Assembly: GCA_025765595.1 (NCBI GenBank)
Contig: JAIVFH010000322.1
Span: 1-28,523, forward strand
Length of the DNA: 28,523 nt
Source: Obelidium mucronatum
Taxonomy: Eukaryota > Chytridiomycota > Chytridiomycetes > Chytridiales > Chytriomycetaceae
Direction: 5' to 3'
In this document: in pieces, positions 20,727 through 28,523 of the stretch
How positions within the stretch are numbered: position 1 is the first letter of the stretch
How the letters are laid out: each line of letters starts with the position of its first letter
Made by a program: the position numbers and the translations under genes
The notes under the pieces: model-generated
Told to the model about the DNA's origin: nothing
What the model saw: the letters and a program-made list of their open reading frames with translations, nothing else
Database searches by the model: none

Positions 20727-22388
20727 TCACACCTCCGTCACGCTATCAAATACAATATTTGGGAAATACAAATGCACACATGCAACAACACAAGCAACAC
20801 CAAACGGAATCCACCCACAAAGCCAAATCTGATTCACCATTGCAGTTTCGTCATCCAGTAAAAACCCTGCCAGAAAAAAGCTGACCGCCAAACTCAGTTC
20901 CCTGATGGAATCGACCCACGCGTAGACCACGTTTTCCCAATCTTCTGGTTCCTCTTCTACAACATGGATTTCTGGAAGTATACTTGGAACTGCTGCAATA
21001 ATAGTAGCGGAGGATATTGACGTGGACGTGGTTGTAGTTGAAATTTGGGATCCTCCAGGGACGGGAGGCAATGTGGGGAAGCTCGATTGAAATTTCCTTT
21101 CAGCGTAGAGTACCGTTTCAGGCACCATTACTAAAAGAAATATAAAAGTCAGGGTTTTCGTCATTGGATGCAATCACTAACTCAACTCTCAAAACTGGCG
21201 AATAGACCACCAACACCAAGCCCTAAAGCCAAAATAATAGGAAAGAACGCGTCGGGTGGGAGCATCATTGCTCCAGTCTCAGAGATCTTGAAACCAACGC
21301 CAATCAATGAGGTGGATCCCAGTAAAAGTACAAACGATATTTTCACAGATCGCTCTGGAGTAAACTGGTACGGAAACACTGCCATAACAATCTGAGAGAT
21401 TGAAATTCCGAGTTTCGAAACGATAATTACAAAAGTAGATTTTAAAGAAGTTCCTTCAGGGTCGTTTGGAAGGGGGAAGAGTATTCGACTCAGGCTTGGC
21501 AGACTCGAACTCGTGAAAATAATTATCGACCATAAAAGGAATGTGTTGATGAGAACAGTAATGAAGCGTTTACTCGAGAACAGCTGCTTGCATGATTTTA
21601 TCCATGATTTCGATGTGTTACCGGCTAGTTTGGCTTTCAAGTCCGGAAAAGAGTCGGGGGCTTTTAAATGCTGATGTTTAGATTCGGTGACCGAAAACAC
21701 CCAAAGTAGTATTCCTGCCAACAGCACTAAACCCGCAAAGGACGCCATAATCAAAAAACGAACAGACTGATCTGGAATTGGATAAACAAGAGTGGAGGGT
21801 ATTGAGACAACAATTAAGCCTGCGATGCTTCCAATAAACAGACGAGAGGCGTTGACTTTTTGAAGTAGAATTGGCGATGAATTCATGAGAGGCATTATCG
21901 CTTCAAACGTGCAGAGGCAATGGCCATAGAACCAATTAAATAGCAAGAGGATGGGCCCATAATAAAATGGTTGAATTAAGCTTGGTAAAGTTGGTTGTAC
22001 CCAAAGTAGTTCGAAGAAGAGAACAAGGGGGATTGAAGTAATCAACAGCCACGCCCGATGTTGACCAAATGACCGAAATGGAACCTTTGACATGAGAAGA
22101 GAAGAAAGCGGCCCAACAAAGACGTTGAAAATCTATTGATTGTAATTTATCGGTTTTTTGGGGGATGTCTGGTGAGTGTTGATTAGACTGAACAACAATG
22201 TAAACACATACTTCTGAAACGAGGAGAATAGTCCCTGCAGCTCGTCCATCCAGACCGGCAGATATGAGAGCATCCAGTAAAAAATACGCAAATAAATCAT
22301 CGATCATTGTCAGGCCAGCTATCCAGAGTCTGTTAGTTCCAGATTTGCATTGTTCCAACATTGACACACAGTCCAAGACACGAACCAT
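20727..22388 (-). CDS. Major facilitator superfamily transporter (GPH/MFS_2-like)
   Basis: Predicted 508-residue membrane transporter. Exons are 22388-22212, 22132-21187 and 21130-20727, in phase. About ten to twelve membrane segments are visible, beginning with TNRLWIAGLTMIDDLFAYFL. AAGTILLVSEIFNVFVGPL and the following SKVPFRSFGQHRAWLL correspond to the MFS loop 2-3 region (basic turn, then WLL). FASFEIMVPETVLYAERK resembles the MVxDxxxYxxxRxGxR segment of GPH-type symporters. A long loop (about residues 210-235) and a Ser/Thr-rich loop between exon 3 helices are present. The start at 22388 is the first safe Met; a frame running up to 22632 could add an N-terminal extension through a weak 36-40 bp intron. 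The intron 2 donor is GTTGAG. Substrate unknown. It is divergent from the homospermidine-synthase gene, with 504 bp between starts. Confidence 0.72.
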
Positions 22389-22892
22389 TTCCTATGCAGT
22401 AATACAAATGAGCCCGCCCTTCAGTAACACCAGATTTGACGCGAATCTGGTGATGTCGATCTCGTCTCCACTCGCGCAACTGTGACAGTGTGGAAGCAGG
22501 CTGTGTTCCCATAGTCCTATGCTCTGATTGGTCCATCCCAAGCAAATTTTCTTCTCGAGTTCTGGAACTTAATCTCAGCCTTTCTGACTTAAGAATAAAG
22601 CTTTGAGAGCGTATTGTTCCAGGGAGTTTCAACAGCGAATAGTAATTCGTTGCTTGTAAGTTGTTAAAGTAACTTTCAATTTTCAGTAAACCGCCCTTAT
22701 TTCGCCCAATTACTAATTAGGAAAGAGGGCCTATTCAGCTACTGCTCATCCCTAAGAAGACCAAACGCGTCAGTATCAACTCAAAAGCTGATCCAATCCC
22801 TTTTCACAGTGAGTACTGGCGGAAATTAACTCGGCCTCGGCTTCAAATATATTGAACCCGACTGTTTGTATCCAGCCAAAAAACAAAGCGCA
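22389..22892. promoter_or_regulatory. Divergent promoter region, transporter / homospermidine synthase
   Basis: 504 bp between divergent starts. It contains CTGATTGGTCC (22524-22534), the inverse of the CCAAT 11-mer found upstream of the kinase. It lies 136 bp upstream of the transporter start on its coding strand. No other gene is supported; a minus-strand frame from 22632 may be transporter leader. Confidence 0.45.
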
Positions 22893-24671
22893 ATGGACCC
22901 TTCCAGCAACGAAACCTTGATCCCTCAACCTCTGCCTCGAATTCTGCTGCTTGGTTGTGGCGGCGTAGGGAAGTGCCTGCTATCCACCATCTCCCAAATC
23001 CTACCACCTTCTCAGTTTGATCCAGCAAACTTGACAATGCTTGACAAGATTGATTATTCCGCACACGAATCTGTGAAAGGGATGACGGAAAAGGGAGCAA
23101 CATTCTGGAATATTGAGCTGACAAGAGTGAACCTAGCCTCGGTTTTAAACAAAGCCTTTCAAAATAGTGATGATACTCACGACAAAGGACGAAACTGTAC
23201 AAGAAAAGAGCCCCGCATCTTGATTGATTTGACTGTTGGTATAGGATGTAGTGATGTGGTCAAGTGGTGCGCAAGAGAGGGTGTTTGTTACGTGAACACT
23301 GCTTGTATGTTTCTTTTCTTGTGTTCTGTTCCTGCTTTCGGACTTTTTTCTGATAAACTCTGATATACTACGTTTTATTTTTAGTGGAGCTATGGGAAGA
23401 CGCTGAGCTGAATGGTGATTGGTTGAAACGCTTTAAGGAAACTGGAGATTTTACAGGAGCTCGCGACCGAACTCTATTTGCAAGACAATCCGATCTAAAA
23501 ACACTAATCGAAGACAAGGAAAACTATCCACGCTTTACAGCTGTGATTGACCACGGGATGAATCCTGGGTAAGTTGTGGCTAAGATTGTTTTGTCTTATT
23601 TATTGGAATTTACACTGTAGGCTTGTATCACACTTTACAAAACTGTCGCTCGTCAAAATAGCCAAAGATGTGTTAATGCGATGTGCGGAAATGATTGCGT
23701 CTTCAAACGCCATCTGCTCCTTGCGTGATGCAGTCCGTACAAATAATTACGCTGTACTTGCCCAGATTCTGTCTCTCAAAACAATCCACATTTCTGAAAA
23801 GGATACTCAAGTTCCTATCATACCCAAATCATCGGATGAGTTTTTGAGCACTTGGAGTCCGGCTGGCTTTCATGAAGAAGGACTCGACCCAGTTCAGGTA
23901 GGTTGGGGAACCCATGAGCGTGACATGATGAATGCGGGCGATGCTTTTGAATTTGGTCCGCAATTCGTTTTTGCCAAACGTGGGATAGACGTTGTTATGA
24001 AATCATTTGTGGGTGGAGGACTTGGGGAAATACAAGGATACAACATTCCCCATTCTGAAGGAGCCACAATCGCTCAGTTTCTGAGTGTTGTTGAAAAATC
24101 AGAGAAAATGGAAGACAAGGTGCTGTATCGACCAACTGTTCACTATGTGTATTCACCACCACAATGCGCTGTGGAGTCTTGGTCGCAAGTGTTAACCCAG
24201 TCAACCAAACACAAGATTCATGAAAAAACGCGTGTTTTGGAGGGAAGGGATATTCAGTCAGGGGGTAAAGATGCGGTTGGAGTCTTGATGATCTTTGAAA
24301 CAAGTCCATTGAATGCAGTATTAGAAAGGGAAAGAGGAAAGGATACAGCAGCAAATGGAGAAAAGAAACCGTGGTATTTCTGGGCAGGAAGTGTGTTGGA
24401 CGTTGACCGCGTTGCTGAAGACTTTAAAAATAACGGTGTTCCAGCTCCCACAACCGTTCAAGTTTGTTCGTCAATAATGAGTGTCGTTAAATGGATGCTG
24501 AAGGGTGAAGACAATCGACAGCGGGGATTGCTTTGGCCCGAGCAGCTGCCCAGTGAAGAGATCATGGAATACGCAGAGCCGTGGCTCGGACACGTTGTAT
24601 TTGAAGCTGTGGAATGGGAGGGCGGACCCAAGAGTTGTCTTTACAGGGACCATCTGTTAGCTTTTGAATAA
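22893..24671 (+). CDS. Homospermidine synthase-like enzyme (bacterial type)
   Basis: Predicted 548-residue NAD-dependent enzyme of the saccharopine-dehydrogenase-like homospermidine synthase family, which makes homospermidine from putrescine (or putrescine plus spermidine). Exons are 22893-23304, 23385-23568 and 23621-24671, in phase. The N-terminal Rossmann loop is ILLLGCGGVGK (G21, G23, G24, G26). Further family-like segments are LIDLTVGIGCSDVVKWC, VIDHGMNPGLVSHFTKLSL, QVGWGTHERDM, GEIQGYNIPHSEG, RPTVHYVYSPPQ and YFWAGSVLDVDRVAEDF. Length and segment order fit the bacterial enzyme and not the eukaryotic deoxyhypusine-synthase-derived plant form. It carries spliceosomal introns, so it is a resident eukaryotic gene even if acquired. 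The stop codon lies inside AATAAA. The start is the first ATG, 27 bp into the open frame. Confidence 0.85.
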
Positions 24672-24672
24672 A
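24667..24672 (+). terminator. AATAAA overlapping the homospermidine synthase stop
   Basis: The TAA stop (24669-24671) is part of AATAAA, and the next start codon follows at 24691. If used, cleavage would fall within the next gene's first codons. Confidence 0.5.
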
Positions 24673-24690
24673 GTTGATTAAATTGGCGAG

Positions 24691-26965
24691 ATGCGGCCGT
24701 CGACAGCACAGCCGTACCACTCTGCGTACGGACAGGGCGCGCGGGAAGAGCCGCGCTACTACGCGTACCAGCGCCACAACTCGACGCCGGCGGTCCACGC
24801 GGCCACTCTGGGCTACAGCTCGGCGCCGTACGGCGCGGCGCCGCCAGCGTCGGCGCAGTCGGCGGCGCCAACTTCGGCGCGCTTCGGTCCGGCGGCGTCG
24901 CCGTACCTTGCGGCGCAGACGCAGCTCAACACGTCGCACAACGGCGGCGCGCAGCTGGCGCCGAGCCACGCAGGCGCAGGCGCAGGCGCCGCGTACACGC
25001 CGTCGCCGCTCAATGCGCGCTTTTCGATGCCGGCGCGCCCGAGCTTCAGCCGCTCGCGCTTTGCGTCGCCGGAACCATCGGCGCGGTACGTGTACGTAAA
25101 GTCGCCACCACTCCAACCTGACTCTTCCATGTTCAGGTATTCAAACTATCCGCCGCCGCCGCCGTCGTCGTCGGCGCACTCCGAGTTCGAAGACGACAAC
25201 GGGTCGACGCGCTCGGCCCTGGCAACGCCGTCGTCGCAGGCCCAGTCGCTGTACCGCCCGAGCGTGTCGTCCGTGTCGTCATACAGGCCGTCGAATGTCG
25301 CTGTGGGGTCTCGATCGGCGATTGTCCCCCCTGCCGCATTGAGCTATTCAAGGTACAATGGCCCAATGTCTGCAACGAGTCCTGCTTGGGATATGCATCA
25401 AAGCGGAAGTGTCGGAGGCGTTTATAGGCCGAATTCCGCAACCGGAGGAAGTTATTCTTCGCGGAGTCGTCAGGAAGATGCCTTTTTTGTTGGCGGTGGT
25501 GGTGCGAGCGGTCAAAGGAGGAATGAGTCTTCATTGGACTATGCGAGTGACTATGACAGTTCAGCGAGTGTTTCTGGAGGTCAGAGGGGGAATCGAAGAG
25601 TAGAATTTGATGACGATGTGAGTTTTTGTGTGTTTCCAGGAAGACATCCGACTTACTTCATACATTTAGAATCATTCCTTAAGATCGGACCATCATCATC
25701 GCGCTGCAAGTATGGATTTAAACGGATCGGGATCAAAGCACTCGTCCGTTTACCAACAACAACAATATCACCAGAAGTTGGCATCAAAGCCAACACTGAC
25801 TCCGAATTACCCGACGGGATCCCACAGCAGCAGGCCTCCAAGCGCTGCTGGAACGGCGCCATCTGAAAACATGGGACCATTTAGCCCCCGGTTGCGCGCG
25901 GCTAGTGTCGAGCCAATCCCAAACATTGCTCCAGTTGAACATTCGAATCTCCCAAAGAAGTTGGGATCTCACAGCAGATATATTCAAAGTTACTCGAAAA
26001 AACGGGGAGATCAAGCGGAAGCTCAGTAAACTTGGCTCTATCGCCAAACGTTGGATTTGCCGGTATACCTTCCACACCGCAAACAGCCAACAATAGTTTT
26101 GGAGATCGATCATCTCCAAGTTACCCTGTGCAACATAACCATCAGCGAAAAACATCTGCCAGTGAATCCGAAGAAAGGAAGGAATCGGCTCCACGAAATG
26201 ACCCTACAATAACACCAACGCAGGCGACTTCGGGTCTAATGACAACTGCAGTGGACGGCGAAATCGACAATTTTGCAACAATCAAACGGTCAAAGCCATC
26301 TGTAAATTCCCTGAAGGAAGTGTCCGCTCGGGCTGCTGGGAGTAGCACACCTACAACACACAAAGAAAGCGGCACTGTCAAAGGGAATGTGGGAAACTAG
26401 AGAGGGCAATGACTCTTTAGGTGGGTGAGATTGACTCTATTCGGAATCAAATGGGGGTTCTGGAACGGAGATTTGGCAGCACTAATGGGGCTGGAGTACC
26501 TGCAGGCAACCAAAACTGCATCGCCGAAGCAACCCATTACTGCTCCTGTCCGCCACTGTAGTCGCAGTGGAAAAAGAAAATGCCTGGTTTAACAGCAGCA
26601 CTAAAGGTGAGTACGCCCAAAAGGAAATCAAAGCTATTGTTATAATAACGGTGAAAATTCAGACAGTCAGGCTTTTGAAACCGCTGTTATATATATATCG
26701 CGAAACATACGGTAACTTGTCGCTGGAATTCTTGATAAATTTTTTTTTGATAATTTTCCCTGTGCAGGCAAACATTACGTAATGCAATTGAAATGAACTA
26801 AGATGATTCAAGCTTCGCATCCTGGAGCAAACCAGCAGTCTACAGGCTCTACTGTTGAACATGTCTGAAAACCAAGTGGCGCAGCTACGTGCACTTGACT
26901 CGATGATGGAACTCATGCGGCCTAACGAAGGCGGAGAAAAAGCCGCGGACACTGGGCGTGAATAA
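24691..26965 (+). CDS. Unrecognised Ser/Pro/Ala-rich protein with C-terminal coiled coil
   Basis: Not assigned to a family. Exon 1 (24691-25617) encodes 309 residues rich in Ser, Ala, Pro, Tyr and Arg, with very GC-rich codons up to about 25300. A GTGAGT donor and TTTAG acceptor lead to exon 2 from 25670, starting NHSLRSDHHHRAASM. From about 25950 the coding frame is broken: the likely protein moves from IAPVEHSNLPKK to LLEKTGRSSGSSVNLAL one frame over. After 26390 it goes to EIDSIRNQMGVLERRF, then PKQPITAPVRH, then EKENAWFNSSTK, followed by a GTGAGT intron (about 26608-26767). The last exon reads RILEQTSSLQALLLNMSE and stops at 26965. The C-terminal pieces look like amphipathic coiled coil. 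It is either a decaying gene or an intact gene with sequence errors. It begins 19 bp after the preceding stop; its own stop lies inside AATAAA. Confidence 0.55.
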
Positions 26966-26966
26966 A
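26961..26966 (+). terminator. AATAAA overlapping a stop codon
   Basis: TAA (26963-26965) at the end of the coiled-coil frame is embedded in AATAAA, as at 24667. The next start codon is at 27033. Confidence 0.45.
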
Positions 26967-27032
26967 AGGCTTCTAAGGCTGGATCGTGTGTTTTTAATTG
27001 ATTTAAATCGGAGGGTCGAGAAAAAAAACCGC

Positions 27033-28523
27033 ATGCAGGCCGAACAAATGATCCAAAGGAGATCGCCCCCGGCTCCATCTCCACCTACCGCAGGGTCGGC
27101 CGCAGCTGCCCCTGCTGCCTTAGGCGCTAGTGGGGGATTTGTTCGATGTCTTTATAAGTAAGTCCGGGCAATCCCTGTCCATCTATCATTGGCTAAGCAT
27201 TTGCCCCCACCTCAGTCTATTGGCCTCGAATGCGTTACCGCATGCCATCCGATGGACCTCCGCCGGCACTTCCTTTGTTATTGTGACCTTGTCGTTTTTA
27301 CGTCGCAGGCTCTCCCGTTACTCTCTGCTCATAAGAATTATGCCTCCTTTGTCCGCCAACTGAATAAATACCAGTTCAAGAAGGTAAAGGGGTCCGAGCG
27401 AGCGTCTGGTCCGGGCGAAGAATCGGTAAGGTTTTTAGTAGCTTTGCCAACAATGAGAGACATCTAACAAGGGCACTGGGCTCTTAGTTTCCCGAGTTCA
27501 AACATCCTCACTTTGCCAGGGGCGGCGAACACAATCTTGGACGAGTTTGTCGCATCAAGAAAGAAACTCAGGTGAAGGGCAAAGGAGGAAAGAAGGGACA
27601 GCGACGATGACATGGAGGAAGTAAAACACGAATCAACGCCCTCTTCAGGGCTTGGTTCACAGCCATCAATGTCTCCGATGTATTCAAATCACATGCAGCG
27701 ACTGCAGCTGCTGCAGATGCAGCAAACAATATACCCCTTCAAATCTCGTTCCACAACCGCTCCAATTGATGATTGGATTGGACCCAGCCTCCATGCAAGG
27801 ATTCCCAACTAGTCAGCTCCCGGAACTGCATCATCTTTCACAGCAGGCTACTGTTGCCAGACCATTTCATTCTTACCAAGCCGGTCAACAAATTCAACAG
27901 CGTCATCAGCAACAATTGCCTTCTGGACAATCGCCTCCCGTCGACATTCTAGAGTCAAAACTTCTGTTCCTTTCGAAAACAAACGAAGCCACGGCCGAAA
28001 ATCTGAACGCCATGTATCTGGAGGACGGAAGCCATGAAGAGCGAGTTGGAAGAAATGAAGCAGCAAGTCATAACTACGAACAAAAGTATGATTGAGATTA
28101 TGAGAGTATTGGTGAACACCAATGAAAAGAGAAAGATCGTCTTTTGGGATGTGGAAGCAGTGATTGCTCGGCAGTAATGCGACTGCGGAGAGAATCTGCT
28201 GTAGGGGCTTCAAGCGCGTCTACTACTTCTTCAACGGCCACAACGACGACGTCAACTGTTTCTTCTGTTTCTACTTCGAGTTCATCGAGTTTATGCAGTG
28301 CCCTGTTGATGTCTTCGTTCCAATCTCCGTCAAATGATTCATTGTCTGGAGAAATCCCGTTTGACTCTCTTAGTATGATGGCGCCTTCGGCAGAAGTTGA
28401 CTTCAAGAACGGTGAAAAATCTGCATTCAGTCAGCTCTCACCTAACATCGATCAGGCTGTGGTTGTCGCGGCAAATGTGGCGTCCCTGGAAGGCGTTGTG
28501 AACTCGGTGTCGCCAGATGATGC
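27033..28523 (+). CDS. Heat-shock transcription factor, 3' truncated
   Basis: HSF-type DNA-binding protein, cut by the window end. Exon 1 (27033-27157) ends GGFVRCLY. Exon 2 (27216-27425) gives LLASNALPHAIRWTSAGTSF, then (one frame over) DLVVFTSQALPLLSAHKNYA and SFVRQLNKYQFKKV. Exon 3 from 27488 gives FPEFKHPHFARGGEHNLGR and VCRIKKETQ. Together this is the whole HSF winged-helix domain with the recognition helix SFVRQLNxY. Then come an acidic DDDMEE stretch, Gln/Met-rich sequence, a heptad region TNEATAENLNAMYL and SELEEMKQQVITTNKSMIE (HSF-like trimerisation), and a Ser/Thr-rich tail open to the edge. Frame changes are needed near 27285, 27570, 27745, 28030 and 28150. The first loses one base where GTGGAC would be expected. 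Because the domain is conserved across the breaks, sequence error is more likely than pseudogene. Confidence 0.78.

Noticed and set aside
24562..25116. Arg-rich frames on both strands over the GC-rich start of the 24691 gene
   Set aside because: Low-complexity shadows of GCG/CGC-rich sequence; the plus frame from 24691 is longest, continues into a good donor site and has typical Ser/Pro/Tyr composition.

Overview
The window is nuclear DNA of a eukaryote. Every clear gene is interrupted by short GT-AG introns of about 40 to 370 bp, and genes lie on both strands with very short spacers. The gene set is a metaxin, CKS1, an OSTF1-type SH3/ankyrin protein, mitochondrial uL22, a MARK/Par-1 kinase with KA1 domain, a heat-shock factor, a catechol O-methyltransferase and bulb-lectin/SH3 membrane proteins. 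This fits an early-diverging, probably zoosporic (chytrid-like) fungus. That placement is inferred from gene content and intron style; no rRNA or other marker is present.

Layout. 1-330: 5' part of a COMT-like methyltransferase (minus). 590-3801: tandem pair of bulb-lectin/transmembrane/SH3 genes (plus), with a truncated metaxin copy between them. 4137-5844: complete seven-exon metaxin gene (minus). 5845-6829: gene-poor, with an A30 run and a CCAAT/TATA-like pair. 6830-7652: MYND-SET gene whose MYND part is broken. 7765-8555: CKS1 with two micro-exons. 8605-9312: mitochondrial ribosomal protein uL22 (minus). 9371-10590: OSTF1 orthologue (minus), whose third intron holds an array of GC-rich palindromes. 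10667-17598: 22-exon gene for a predicted 1875-residue disordered, coiled-coil and helical protein with a 63-glutamine tract. 18202-20516: MARK/Par-1/Kin1-type kinase. 20727-22388: MFS transporter (minus). 22893-24671: homospermidine-synthase-like enzyme. 24691-26965: unrecognised low-complexity protein. 27033 to the end: heat-shock transcription factor, 3' truncated.

I rebuilt exon structures by hand from reading frame, GT-AG signals and family conservation. The metaxin, CKS1, OSTF1, kinase, enzyme and 22-exon models all close in phase. Two areas do not close: the MYND part of the SET gene (about 6870-6948), and the stretch from about 25.95 to 28.15 kb, where two adjacent genes need many one-base corrections. 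The second looks more like local sequence error than decay, because the heat-shock-factor residues are conserved on both sides of each break.

The most unusual content is the lectin-TM-SH3 pair and its rearranged duplication, the palindrome array inside the OSTF1 intron, the bacterial-type homospermidine synthase, the large scaffold-like protein, and the compact gene ends where AATAAA overlaps or abuts the stop codon. No obvious pathway joins the genes; the window reads as mixed housekeeping and accessory genes.
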